Shown here in pieces: positions 16,243 to 24,765 of a DNA stretch of 64,000 nt. The stretch covers positions 218,092 to 282,091 of the forward strand of contig NZ_JACHFL010000006.1 in assembly GCF_014201875.1 (NCBI RefSeq). The letters are read 5' to 3'. The stretch's first letter is position 1, and each line of letters opens with the position of its first letter. The stretch is from Deinococcus humi. Lineage in GTDB: Bacteria; Deinococcota; Deinococci; Deinococcales; Deinococcaceae. Position numbers and translations under genes: made by a program. The notes beneath the pieces were generated by a model. That model saw nothing but the letters and a program-made list of their open reading frames with translations, was not told the DNA's origin and made no database searches.

Positions 16243-17477
16243 AATCCGTCCACCGTTATCTCCAGCAGGCAACCCGGGGACTGTGGGGTCAGAAGAGACG
16301 TGACGCCCAGACAGAGTTGCGGGGGGCTATTGAGGACAAGGTCTACCGTCACCGCCTGCTGGGGTTGAGTGAAACCGAGGCCATCACCGCCGCCCTGCGC
16401 GATCTGGGCAGTCCCCGGTCCATCGCCCGCGACTTAAATGAGGTCCATACCGTGCCGCAGATGTTGAAAATCATGTTGTTGGTCGGTGTTGGGGCCACGC
16501 TCAGCTTTCAGGCCGCGGCGCAGGTGCCGACCGTGCAGTCCGCCTACCTGCCCTCCGATGTCCAGCCCACCTGCCGCTTCTCCACTCCACAGGAACGGTC
16601 GGCCCTGACCACAAAACAACAGGAAGAGACTGGGCAGAACCTGAAAGCGCAGGGAGGATCTCAGCAATTCCTTGAAAATTGCCTGAGCGCTTCCCTGAAA
16701 GGGCGGGTGCTGCTGAACGTCGCTGACCTGATGACGGCCTTGCGAGCGGGTGGTATCGCCGTTCCAGGACAGGACGATGGACTCTTGATGACAGTCCAGG
16801 ATGGGGACGTCAACATCGTTGGTCAGGATTTTGCGAATGCCGCCAGTCCACTGTTCAGCTTTACGGGCAACAGGACCGTCCTGCCCGGCGCTGTCTTCCT
16901 CGTCGATGACATTCAGGGCCAGCGCTATCTGAATGCGCCCATGGTGATTCCCTTTCTCAAGCAGGTGCTCGAACAGCCGCTGCACCTGAATGGCTTGACC
17001 AATCCAGTGCTGAGCGTGGGGCAGGTCAACCTGCAATTGGGCAGCCCGGCAGCGCCCGTCCAGGCCACCGATCTGCTGGCCTTCGCGCTGCTCGACGAAC
17101 GGCGCGTGAACAGCGCTCTGCCGCTGCCTGTGACACTCTCGGTGCTGAATCAGTCCAGCCTGCCCGTTTCACATTCGCCCCGGCTGACGATCAAGGGTCA
17201 GGATGGCGAACTGTTCGCGGTGCTGCAGAATAGCGCCAGGCTTCGTGGAGGCGAGGTAGATCTGCTGAGTGTCCAGAGCCTGAGCAGAAGCGGACTGGAT
17301 GTCCTGCTGGACCGTTCCAGACGGCCACTCATCGTGGGTTCGGTGGCCGCCATGGACGCCGCCACGGCCCAGGGCAAAGAGGCGGTGATCGTCTATCGGT
17401 TGAACGCCTCGGACCTCCGGGATCTCAAGTTGACGCTTGTTCCTGCTAGTCAAATCGAAGTGCAAGGGTCATTGTGA
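16239..17477 (+). CDS. Permease-prefix-domain membrane protein, paralogue 2 of 4, 412 aa
   Basis: Same architecture as its neighbours. The prefix has VHRYLQQATRGLWGQKRRDA and LRDLGSPRSIARDLN. A membrane segment (about 77-95) ends QAAAQV. The exported part carries LLNVADLMTALRAGGIAV, QRYLNAPMVIPFLKQ, NPVLSVGQVNLQLG, and the end AVIVYRLNASDLRDLKLTL. It is closest to paralogue 4 (shared TNSALPLP-type and LLSV.SLS stretches), so these two probably arose by a later duplication. It starts within ATGA at the end of paralogue 1 and ends 20 bp before paralogue 3. Confidence 0.85.
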   Translation: MKSVHRYLQQATRGLWGQKRRDAQTELRGAIEDKVYRHRLLGLSETEAITAALRDLGSPRSIARDLNEVHTVPQMLKIMLLVGVGATLSFQAAAQVPTVQSAYLPSDVQPTCRFSTPQERSALTTKQQEETGQNLKAQGGSQQFLENCLSASLKGRVLLNVADLMTALRAGGIAVPGQDDGLLMTVQDGDVNIVGQDFANAASPLFSFTGNRTVLPGAVFLVDDIQGQRYLNAPMVIPFLKQVLEQPLHLNGLTNPVLSVGQVNLQLGSPAAPVQATDLLAFALLDERRVNSALPLPVTLSVLNQSSLPVSHSPRLTIKGQDGELFAVLQNSARLRGGEVDLLSVQSLSRSGLDVLLDRSRRPLIVGSVAAMDAATAQGKEAVIVYRLNASDLRDLKLTLVPASQIEVQGSL

Positions 17478-17497
17478 GATTGAGAGGAGCAAAGACC

Positions 17498-18805
17498 ATG
17501 AACGAGGTGGACAGTTATCTAAAGCGCGCCACCCGTGGGTTGTGGGGCGAGAAGAAACGCGACGCCCAGACTGAACTCCGCGGCGCAATCGAAGACAAGA
17601 TCCACCGCCACCGCCTGCTGGGATTGAACGAAACTGAAGCCACCACTGCTGCCCTGCGTGATCTAGGCAGTCCCCGGACCATTGCCCGCGAACTGGGTGA
17701 GGTGCATACGCTGCCACAGCTGTTGAAGACCACGCTGTTCGTCAGCATTGGGGCCATGCTGAGCCTTCAGGCGGTGGCGCAGGTGGCCACCGTCAGGGCG
17801 ATTCCCCTCCCGGGACAGACCCCGATCTGTACGTTCGAAGCTGCCTACCTGTCCTTGTTTCCAGGGGCCACCTCCGCTGATGTGCAGCGGCAACTTGCTC
17901 GGCCCGGGGGCGCTCAGGCACTCGAGGAAGCCGTGCTGAACAAGCTCCCGTCCAGTGAGGCCAGTGCCATTCGCCAACTGTTGGGCCAGCCCGGTGGACG
18001 CGACAACGTGACGGCGGAATGTCTCAGAGCGTCCCCCACCCCTGGCAGTCGGCTCCTGCGCCTTTCAGATGTGGTTGCCGCGCTGCAGGCGGGCGGCATC
18101 AGATTTGCGCCTGTCCTGGGCACGGACGACATGTTCCACCTGAGTGTCCCTGGTGAAGCGCCGAATCAGCTGCTCGTCCTGGCGCCCCAGACCGTTGCGG
18201 GCGAGGCGTATGTGGGCGCGGTGTCCTTGGTGACTGCCCTGACCCGCATGACCACGGGTCCCCTCCAGATCAGCGGCCTGCACAACCCCGTTGTGACCGT
18301 CGGGCAGGCCAAGCTCCAGCTGGGCCTCTCGGACCCACCCCTGCTGGCCACGGACCTGTATGGCGGGATTCTGCTGGACCGACTGGAACCGACGTTGCCC
18401 CAGCTCAAGACGTCGCCCCGCGCCGCCATTGGCGTCTTTCCTGATTCCCTGAAGGCGCCGAACAAGCAGGACCAGCTGCGCGTCAATAGCCCAGACGGGA
18501 CACTCTACGGTCTGTTGGGCAATGCCGACCTTGTGCGTCCCTCGTGTGGGTGCGCGGACGACCAGCGTGAAAGCCTTTATGGCCTGAGTGTCCGCGCCGT
18601 CCAGGGCGGCATCTTGCCTGCGCCGTTGACATACGGGCCGGGGAGTGCGCCCGCGAAACTGGTGGCTTCGCTGCCCGAACTGTTACAGGCAACGGAAGGT
18701 GGGCAACGGGCCCTGCTGGTCTATCGGTTGGACGCCACTGATCTACACCACCTGACGTACAGCCCGGTACCCGCTGCTCAACTCCGCGTCAATCCCTCGC
18801 CCTGA
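17498..18805 (+). CDS. Permease-prefix-domain membrane protein, paralogue 3 of 4, 435 aa
   Basis: The most divergent and longest member. ATG 17498 has GAGAGGAGC upstream; the frame extending back to 17474 is not needed. The prefix (VDSYLKRATRGLWGEKKRDA, LRDLGSPRTIARELG), membrane segment ending QAVAQ, LLRLSDVVAALQAGGIRF, EAYVGAVSLVTAL, NPVVTVGQAKLQLG and ALLVYRLDATDLHHL are all present. It has an insertion after the membrane segment (about 110-160, with LLGQPGGRDN) and a Cys cluster PSCGCADD near residue 346 absent from the others, possibly a metal or disulfide site. Confidence 0.85.
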   Translation: MNEVDSYLKRATRGLWGEKKRDAQTELRGAIEDKIHRHRLLGLNETEATTAALRDLGSPRTIARELGEVHTLPQLLKTTLFVSIGAMLSLQAVAQVATVRAIPLPGQTPICTFEAAYLSLFPGATSADVQRQLARPGGAQALEEAVLNKLPSSEASAIRQLLGQPGGRDNVTAECLRASPTPGSRLLRLSDVVAALQAGGIRFAPVLGTDDMFHLSVPGEAPNQLLVLAPQTVAGEAYVGAVSLVTALTRMTTGPLQISGLHNPVVTVGQAKLQLGLSDPPLLATDLYGGILLDRLEPTLPQLKTSPRAAIGVFPDSLKAPNKQDQLRVNSPDGTLYGLLGNADLVRPSCGCADDQRESLYGLSVRAVQGGILPAPLTYGPGSAPAKLVASLPELLQATEGGQRALLVYRLDATDLHHLTYSPVPAAQLRVNPSP

Positions 18806-18817
18806 AAGGAGACCACC

Positions 18818-20002
18818 ATGAACCCAGAAGAGCAATTTGTCAGGCGCGCCACCCGAGGGTTGTGGGGGCAGAAGAAACGCGAGGCCCAGACCGAGTTGCG
18901 TGGGGCCATTGAGGACAAGATCTACCGCCACCGCCTGCTGGGGTTGAATGAAACTGAAGCCACCACTGCGGCTCTGCGCGATCTGGGCAGTCCCCGGGCC
19001 ATTGCACGGGAACTGGGTGAGGTTCATACGCTGCCGCAGACCTTGAAAGTGCTGGCATTCACAGGCGTGGCCGGGCTCCTGGGCTTGCAGGCGCTGGCAC
19101 AGGTGGCCGTCATCAACTCGGCGTATTCGTCCATGGACCTTCAAACCATTTGCCGTCCGCCCACCGCGCAGGAGCTGGCTGCCATGCCCGTCGCACAACG
19201 GGAATCGCTCGAGCGCGTTCTTGGCGCACCGGAAGGTGCCGAACGGTACCAGGCAGACTGTCGCCGCGGTCTCCCCATGAACGGCCCGGTGGCGTTGAAG
19301 GTGGCCGATCTATTAACCGCTTTACGCGCGGGTGGCATTCCTGTTAGTGATCAGGCAGGGGCCACGCCAACGACGCCTCTCTCTATCTACGGCGGGCCAA
19401 AAAGTGATATTCCGGACGCGACCTATATCACCCGTGACATCCAGGGCGAACGGTATCTGGACAGCAGTCTGATCATTCCCTTTCTGAAACAGGTCACCTC
19501 ACTGCCGCTGCACCTGGACGGCCTCACCAATCCGGTGCTAAGTGTAGGGGACGTGACGTTGCAGCTAGGCACCTCGGCGGCACCCGTCCAGGCCACGGAT
19601 TTGCTGACCTTCGCGCTGATGAGCGAACGGCAGACCAACAGCGCGCTGCCCCTCCCGATCACCCTCGCCATGCCGGGTCAGCCCAAGCCGGGCGGGCCAC
19701 CTTCGCCCCGGCTGGCCGTGCTTGGCCTGGACGGCGACCTTTACGCGGTGCTGCAGAACAGCTCCAGGCTCCGTGGGGGTGAGACGGATCTGCTGAGTGT
19801 CCGGAGTCTGAGCGGCGGAGCGTTGGATGTGGGACTCACCAGGCAGAGTGCGCCACTGATCGTTGACTCTGTGGAGGCTATGGACGCTGCCACGGCCCAG
19901 GGGAAGGTGGCGGTGATCGTCTACAGGTTCGACGCCTCAGACCTGCGAAGCCTCAAGCTGACGGTGCTGGATCCCGGGCAGGTGAAGGTGGTGAACCCAT
20001 GA
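18818..20002 (+). CDS. Permease-prefix-domain membrane protein, paralogue 4 of 4, 394 aa
   Basis: Begins after AAAGGAG at the right distance. The prefix has RRATRGLWGQKKREA and LRDLGSPRAIARELG. A membrane segment ends QALAQV. Then come ALKVADLLTALRAGGIPV, ERYLDSSLIIPFLKQ, NPVLSVGDVTLQLG and AVIVYRFDASDLRSLKLTV. It closely resembles paralogue 2. Its stop overlaps the ATG of the exported DUF6624-like gene (ATGA), so the array and that gene form one translationally coupled unit starting at padR. Confidence 0.85.
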   Translation: MNPEEQFVRRATRGLWGQKKREAQTELRGAIEDKIYRHRLLGLNETEATTAALRDLGSPRAIARELGEVHTLPQTLKVLAFTGVAGLLGLQALAQVAVINSAYSSMDLQTICRPPTAQELAAMPVAQRESLERVLGAPEGAERYQADCRRGLPMNGPVALKVADLLTALRAGGIPVSDQAGATPTTPLSIYGGPKSDIPDATYITRDIQGERYLDSSLIIPFLKQVTSLPLHLDGLTNPVLSVGDVTLQLGTSAAPVQATDLLTFALMSERQTNSALPLPITLAMPGQPKPGGPPSPRLAVLGLDGDLYAVLQNSSRLRGGETDLLSVRSLSGGALDVGLTRQSAPLIVDSVEAMDAATAQGKVAVIVYRFDASDLRSLKLTVLDPGQVKVVNP

Positions 20003-20652
20003 AGCGCTGGTGGCTCCTGGGGCTGGCGCTCTTCTCGCTGGCAAACGCGGGCGGCGGCCACCGGACCCCTGTCACTGTTACGCTCCAAGGGGCGAACTGC
20101 ACGCCCGCCCTGGGGACGGTCACCTTCGGCATGACCTTCGACGCCGCGGCCTCGGCGCAGATGGCCGACATTTTTGCCTCGGATCAGGCCGCCCGATCGG
20201 GCCCTGGGGCGATTGACTGGGAGACGGTGGCGCGCGAGGACCGGGAGCGGCGCGAACAGACGCTGAAACTGCTGCAATCAGGCCGCCTGTCCACCCCGGC
20301 AGATTTCGTGGGGGCGGCCTTTCTCTTCCAGCATGGCGACTGTCCAGCGGCCTACGAGTTGGCGAGTAAGCTGGCGGCCCAGGCGATCGCGGCGGGAGAG
20401 CGCCCTGGAAGCAGTCCCCACCCTATCGCGCGGTGGATCTATGCGGCGACGTATGACCGCTGGCAGCGCAGCCTGGGTCAACCGCAGAAGTACGGCACGC
20501 AGTACCTCAGGGTGGGCGAGGGCTGCAATTACAGGTTGGAGCCGTATGATCCAGCCACCACCGACGCCGAGCGGGCGGCGTACGGCGTCCCTCCGCTGGA
20601 GGAGGCGCTGGCTCAGGCCGAGCAATTCACGGCCGAGTGTGCGTCCAGGTAG
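19999..20652 (+). CDS. Exported DUF6624-like protein, 217 aa
   Basis: A signal peptide (MKRWWLLGLALFSLANAGGG) opens the protein. The middle is a helical domain, and the end has SLGQPQKYGTQYLRVGE and AAYGVPPLEEAL, the YGTQ and G-x-P-P-L-x-E signature shared with the two modules of the 13284 gene. It is the last gene of the padR operon, coupled to paralogue 4 by a 4-bp overlap. The product is predicted outside the cytoplasmic membrane with the exported halves of the four paralogues. Molecular function unknown. Confidence 0.8.
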   Translation: MKRWWLLGLALFSLANAGGGHRTPVTVTLQGANCTPALGTVTFGMTFDAAASAQMADIFASDQAARSGPGAIDWETVAREDRERREQTLKLLQSGRLSTPADFVGAAFLFQHGDCPAAYELASKLAAQAIAAGERPGSSPHPIARWIYAATYDRWQRSLGQPQKYGTQYLRVGEGCNYRLEPYDPATTDAERAAYGVPPLEEALAQAEQFTAECASR

Positions 20653-21039
20653 ACGCCCTGAGCGCTCTCCCTGGTTCCACATGACGCCCCTGCAGAAGTG
20701 CTTCCAGCCTACCCACATGTCCGTTCGTCCCCTCACCCGCGGAATCCATGTGGACCGTGCCTTCATCATCCGGCAGGACAGCGTAGATCAGTTGGCCTGA
20801 ATTTCACGTCGCCGGCCAATGACTCACGCGCAGCTCGTTTTCAGTGGCCGGAACCATCTTCAAGCTCTGTTGTGGCACCGTCACCATCGTCTTGACGCAC
20901 CCTCGCTTTTTGACGGGGAGTGAGGGCATGGGCACCTCGAGCCAGAGACGTCCGTGCTGGGGTGTAGGCTTTTGCGTCCTTTACAGCACCTACGCGTCAA
21001 GCTGACAGGTGGCGTCCTCACCACTGCTGGCTTGGCGAA
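20653..21039. other. No credible gene
   Basis: Only short frames are seen. The stretch separates the padR operon from the remnants of hsdM and a PIN protein and is probably decayed sequence. Confidence 0.4.
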
Positions 21040-21133
21040 CCGAGGCGGGGTCTTGGGAGATTACGCCGTCATCTTTGAGGACCTCGCGGAGGTTCCAGGG
21101 CTACTGGACGATCTCGCGGGTGGACTGGGTCAT
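21040..21133 (-). pseudogene. Remnant of the start of a type I restriction methyltransferase gene (hsdM)
   Basis: From the ATG at 21133 the minus strand reads MTQSTREIVQ, a TAG stop, then WNLREVLKDDGV. This closely matches the invariant start of HsdM proteins (EIVQKLWNLCNVLKDDGV). Similarity ends after about 30 codons. The ATG overlaps the stop of the PIN fragment, so a PIN-hsdM arrangement probably existed before the region collapsed. No hsdS or hsdR is visible. Confidence 0.55.
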
Positions 21134-21380
21134 GGAAATGGTCCTTGAAGAGGAGGGCGGTCAAGACTCAAGAATGAAGCGAGCGAATTGGCCACGGTAG
21201 GCACCCCTTGTTGCGCCAGACGGTGCAGCAGTTCGGCCATGGTCAAGGAAGGGGCCCGGTACCTTGCCTGCTGCGCGCGAAGGGCCTCAATCAGGATATC
21301 CGCCTGGTCCGGCAGAAAGCCCCCCAGGAACTCATCCGGAGAAACAGCGCGCAGGCTGGAAGCGTCCAGCACTGCTGGCG
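21130..21380 (-). pseudogene. C-terminal fragment of a PIN-domain (VapC-like) protein
   Basis: The frame reads PPAVLDASSLRAVSPDEFLG, then LIEALRAQQARYRAPSLTMAELL and QQGVPTVANSLASFL. This is the C-terminal tail of PIN_3-type proteins, where SPDEFL and the R-x-P-P-L-T helix follow the last PIN strand. The catalytic N-terminal domain is missing. The frame runs straight into the IS6 end at 21381, so the element or an IS-mediated deletion removed it. No antitoxin gene is found on the other side of the IS. Confidence 0.6.
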
Positions 21381-22184
21381 GGGTTCTGGCAAGTTAAGCG
21401 CGATAGGCTGAGCGTCTGTGACTGATCGTAAGCCTTACCGCCACCGGTTTCCGCTCAGCATCATCCAGTACGCTATTTGGCTCTATCATCGCTTTTCCCT
21501 CAGCCAGCGTGATGTTCAGGAACTGCTCCAAGAGCGCGGAATTCAAGTCAGTCATGAGACGCTGCGCCAGTGGAACATCAAATTTGCACCGCTCCTCACT
21601 GAAGAACTACGACACCGAGAACCCCGTAGGGGTTCTCTGTGGTTTCTGGATGAGGTCTGCATCGAGATCAAGGGCAAAAAGCATTGGTTATGGCGGGCCG
21701 TCGACGACTCCGGCGCAGTGCTAGACCTCTTGTTGCAAGCTCGGCGAGATACCCAGGCGGCGAAGACTTTTCTTGGAAGGCTTTTGGTGAATTACGACGT
21801 GCCAGACGTCATGCACACCGACAAACTCTGGAGCTACGGAGCGGCTATTCGGGAACTTCCCGTGCTCCACACTGTGGAGCACGTCCAGGTCATCTCGACG
21901 GCTCGCTGTAACAACCTGATTGAGCAGTCCCATCGGCCCACCAGGCAACAAGAACGAAGCCAGATTGGCTTCAAGAATCCCTGCAGGACGCAGGAATTCT
22001 TGGCCCTGCATGCCCGCATTTCGAATCTTCAGCAGCACACTCGTACGACTGTTCCCGCCCACCTCCGAAGAATCAAGCAGAACCGTGCCCATCTGGCATG
22101 GCAAACCGCCGTTGAAGTGGCCGTCTGAAGTTCAGACGGCCACTGACATCACACGGCCCATTACTGATTAACGTGCCAGAACCC
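21381..22184 (+). mobile_element. Intact IS6-family element, type A, 804 bp
   Basis: The ends are GGGTTCTGGCA (21381-21391) and TGCCAGAACCC (22174-22184), exact complements. A single full-length transposase gene fills the element. The flanks (ending CTGCTGGC, starting ATCCATTC) are not repeats, so no 8-bp target duplication remains. This is usual when IS6 elements have driven deletions or cointegrates. A 29-bp palindrome (AGTGGCCGTCTGAA, one central base, exact complement) spans the transposase stop at about 22114-22142 and may be a terminator. Confidence 0.9.
21418..22128 (+). CDS. IS6-family transposase, 236 aa
   Basis: A DDE transposase of the IS6/IS26 group. An N-terminal HTH (LSQRDVQELLQERGIQVSHETLRQW) precedes the catalytic core: first Asp in WFLDEVCIEI, second in HTDKLWSYGAA, Glu in NNLIEQSHRPTRQQE, followed by the family GFK stretch. 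It begins at GTG and is full length with no frameshift, so it is potentially active and a possible source of the other copies here. Confidence 0.92.
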   Translation: MTDRKPYRHRFPLSIIQYAIWLYHRFSLSQRDVQELLQERGIQVSHETLRQWNIKFAPLLTEELRHREPRRGSLWFLDEVCIEIKGKKHWLWRAVDDSGAVLDLLLQARRDTQAAKTFLGRLLVNYDVPDVMHTDKLWSYGAAIRELPVLHTVEHVQVISTARCNNLIEQSHRPTRQQERSQIGFKNPCRTQEFLALHARISNLQQHTRTTVPAHLRRIKQNRAHLAWQTAVEVAV

Positions 22185-22677
22185 ATCCATTCAAGGAGTC
22201 TGTCAGCCCCCGTGCCGCTTCTGGTCAAAAGCCGCTTCGGTTCTATAAATCGCCCAGTATTTCTTTCGCAGTCGTCTTGCCGCTTTGACCTGAAACCCTT
22301 TCTCTGAATGGGTAGGAGGATACACCTATGGGATGTCACCGGTGAAAAAAGGTTGGGAGAAGACATGGGGTGACGCGTGTGCCGAGTACAACTGCCCGTT
22401 CGGACCCACGGGCGAGGCCAGGAGGATGGCGTGGGCCAGGGTCACACCTCAACGGACCGTCTTCTCGAGGCTGATGAAGACCGGGCCGACGCCGACGGCC
22501 TTCTGAAGGGTGCGCACTGTCGGTTGATAGCCAACGGGACATCCACCCTACGGTTGCAAACGGTGCCAGCCATGCCACGAGAGCCGTTTGGGAAGGGAGA
22601 TCACCTCTACAATCAGTCCAGCAACACAGCCCTACGGCAGCGGTCTGTCGTTCGCCTTTGTGAAGGAGCTTGAAAAC
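22185..22677. other. No credible gene between IS6 and barstar
   Basis: Short frames only. A purine-rich GGTAGGAGG at 22311-22319 precedes ATGGGATGTCACCGG, which stops after five codons. No toxin gene for the following barstar-like protein is visible. Confidence 0.4.
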
Positions 22678-23043
22678 ATGACAGCTCGGGACAAGCACCT
22701 ACGTTTTGACCTGGACGCACGGGTGATGACCACGGAAAAGGAATTTCACTCCGAAATAGCCGGAAAGATGAGTTTTCCCTCCTCTTATGGGGGAGGTATG
22801 AATGCCTTGTTTGATGTACTCACTGATTTGGCCTGGTTTGACTTCGATTCTTTGGAAGTTAACATTCAGAATTCAATTTTTCTTCTCGTTGATGAGCCAC
22901 CAGAGTTGAGAAGAACACTTCAAGAAGTCCTGAATGACGTCAGTCAATATTGGTCCCAGCCACTTGAACTCGGCGAAGCCTGGGATCATCCTGCAATTGA
23001 ATTTAAAGTGACGTATGCTGCATATCAGCTTGATCTCCTCTAA
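22678..23043 (+). CDS. Barstar-family (barnase-inhibitor-like) protein, 121 aa
   Basis: The barstar fold is indicated by LDARVMTTEKEFHSEIAGKM, then FPSSYGGGMNALFDVLTDLAWF, matching the family pattern F-H-x-x-L-A...F-P-x-Y-Y-G-x-N-x-D-A-L-x-D-x-L-T. The acidic DEPPEL and C-terminal helix follow. ATG 22678 has AAGGAG at nine bases; the longer frame from 22588 lacks support. Barstars bind and neutralise barnase-type ribonucleases. No barnase-like gene is nearby, so it is an orphan immunity-type gene. It is lower in GC than the neighbours. Confidence 0.8.
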   Translation: MTARDKHLRFDLDARVMTTEKEFHSEIAGKMSFPSSYGGGMNALFDVLTDLAWFDFDSLEVNIQNSIFLLVDEPPELRRTLQEVLNDVSQYWSQPLELGEAWDHPAIEFKVTYAAYQLDLL

Positions 23044-23649
23044 AACCCAATGCTGTGCTTAAAATACTCGGCATTGAGAACTGATCTGACGCCCCGGTCC
23101 CCAACTCGCTTTGTTCTCTGCAGCCTTGACTGGGAGAACCCAAAGGAACTCCAAATTCTCCTTTCAAGCTTCAAGTAAGCCCTCAAAGCAAAAGACTGGC
23201 TTCCAGAAACTGTGAGTCTGCGCTTGCCGGGAGCCGAGTTCCTCCCGTGAAGTTGAAGTGTTTCGCGCCCAACTTCAATCTCAAGCGTCCAAACGACGGC
23301 TGGCTCTCACAGCGCTCGACGAACTCCAGTGCAGCCTGACTGAACTGCAGTTTCTTCGGGGCGCTTCTGGCCCCTCCGCGCGGCTGCGCCGATCAGCGTT
23401 GATGCAGTTAATCCGCACGTTCGGCGCTTGGAGGCTCATTTCGGTGTTCGGGTGGAGCCCCATCTCCCAGATCCACCACTCGACCAGCCAGCCCCACGGC
23501 ATTCTTCAGAGTGAATGATTTCCTGGGGCGGACCGCGGTGAGGGGGTTAAACAGAGAGGACCCTTCACCGTGGACGCCCTCACCAGAGGCTGTGACGCTG
23601 CCTTTCTGACGCAGAGTGCTTCTTTGCGTCATGTAGATCACCGCTTGAG
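23044..23649. other. Gene-free stretch with decayed coding sequence
   Basis: A frame around 23250-23380 reads FRAQLQSQASKRRLALTALD and then ELQCSLTELQFLRGASG, and another near 23400-23510 reads VNPHVRRLEAHFGVRVEP. Neither has a good start or family match. Probably remnants. Confidence 0.35.
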
Positions 23650-24765
23650 CTAGAGGCCCTCTTGCATGCTTCCAGACACAGTTGTTCCGCGGCCTCTGTT
23701 GGGAGCTTGCCCTTTCTTGAGCTTGCGCTGCATCTTCAACCGAGTCGCTTCAGCCGCTGCCTTGAAGTCGATCAGGCCCGCTTCAATGTTCGACACGGTC
23801 AACTCAGGCTGCTGGGGCTCAGGAGCACGCCCCGGCGATGCGGGAACCAGGCGAGAAAACGCCGCTTCCCGACAGAGCTCTTCGTAGCGGCCATCCACCG
23901 CGCCCGGCACCCCATCCGGATTTAACTGCCGCACCAACAGGTATTCGAGGAAGGTGGGCTCCCCACGGTCCATGACGGGCAGCAGCGTTCCCACATAGAA
24001 GGAACTGTAGGCCCGCCAGGCCGCTGCCAGGGGTCCGCTTGGCCAGTGGGCGATTTCCGGATGATGCGCGCGCAGCTTCTGGAGTTCATCTCCTGGTAAC
24101 GTACTGCGCCCGTACCGTCCTGGATCCAGGACCAGCACTGGGCGCACCACGTCATACAGCCCCCGGGCGAAACAGACCACACGCCCCTGCGCTTCCCAGA
24201 CACGCAGCAGGCTCCGGATCTGTTGCTGAGCGGTCTCCGCACGGGAGCCGTACACTGCCTCGGCCAGCCGCTCCACCGTCATGGGCCAGGCGGCCTGCCG
24301 GGCCAGCTGCCAGTCCACATCCACCACTGTTGCTGTGCTGAACAGACCCGGCAGGCGCGCAGGGCTCAGGTCTGAGGCCGTCACACGCGGCAACGCGTCG
24401 GCAGTCGGACCTTCTTTCCCTGGCATCATGTGCAGCTGACCGCGCAGGAAGGAGCGAGCATCGTCGAGGTGGATGGAGAGGGACGCCTTCCTTCCCTGGC
24501 CCCGCTGCGGCGCGCTCTGGAGGTGATAACGGCGCACCCAGCGCTTCAAGCCAACGGGACTGACCTCCGCCAGCTCGGCCAGATCCGCCAGGCTGACCCA
24601 GCAGTACTGGTCAGCCTGAGGTCCGTAGAGGTGACGTGTGGCCTGTTCGAGGGTGCAATGCAGTTCTTCAGCGACGAACGCGGGACTGAGCGGGCCGTAG
24701 ACCTGTTGGAGCTGACGGAGATGCTCTTGGGGCGGGAGAGGGCTGTCGACGTGGTCAGGACTCAA
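23650..24765 (-). CDS. Putative DNA-binding protein with HTH segments, 371 aa
   Basis: I do not recognise the family. Two segments look like helix-turn-helix units: LADLAELAEVSPVGLKRWVRR (about 58-78) and a winged-helix-like WPMTVERLAEAVYGSRAETA followed by QQIRSLLRVWEAQGRVVCF (about 159-198). The middle (SSFYVGTLLPVMDRGEPTFLEYLL) is mixed alpha/beta and the C-terminus is basic (KMQRKLKKGQAPNRGRG). Full-length, well-biased coding sequence with an ATG at 24765. It may be a replication- or plasmid-maintenance-type DNA-binding protein. That is a guess from layout. Confidence 0.6.
   Translation of the reverse strand: MSPDHVDSPLPPQEHLRQLQQVYGPLSPAFVAEELHCTLEQATRHLYGPQADQYCWVSLADLAELAEVSPVGLKRWVRRYHLQSAPQRGQGRKASLSIHLDDARSFLRGQLHMMPGKEGPTADALPRVTASDLSPARLPGLFSTATVVDVDWQLARQAAWPMTVERLAEAVYGSRAETAQQQIRSLLRVWEAQGRVVCFARGLYDVVRPVLVLDPGRYGRSTLPGDELQKLRAHHPEIAHWPSGPLAAAWRAYSSFYVGTLLPVMDRGEPTFLEYLLVRQLNPDGVPGAVDGRYEELCREAAFSRLVPASPGRAPEPQQPELTVSNIEAGLIDFKAAAEATRLKMQRKLKKGQAPNRGRGTTVSGSMQEGL

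Noticed and set aside
23258..23518. 86-codon ORF as a regulator
   Set aside because: No start signal, abrupt changes in composition, and no recognisable domain.
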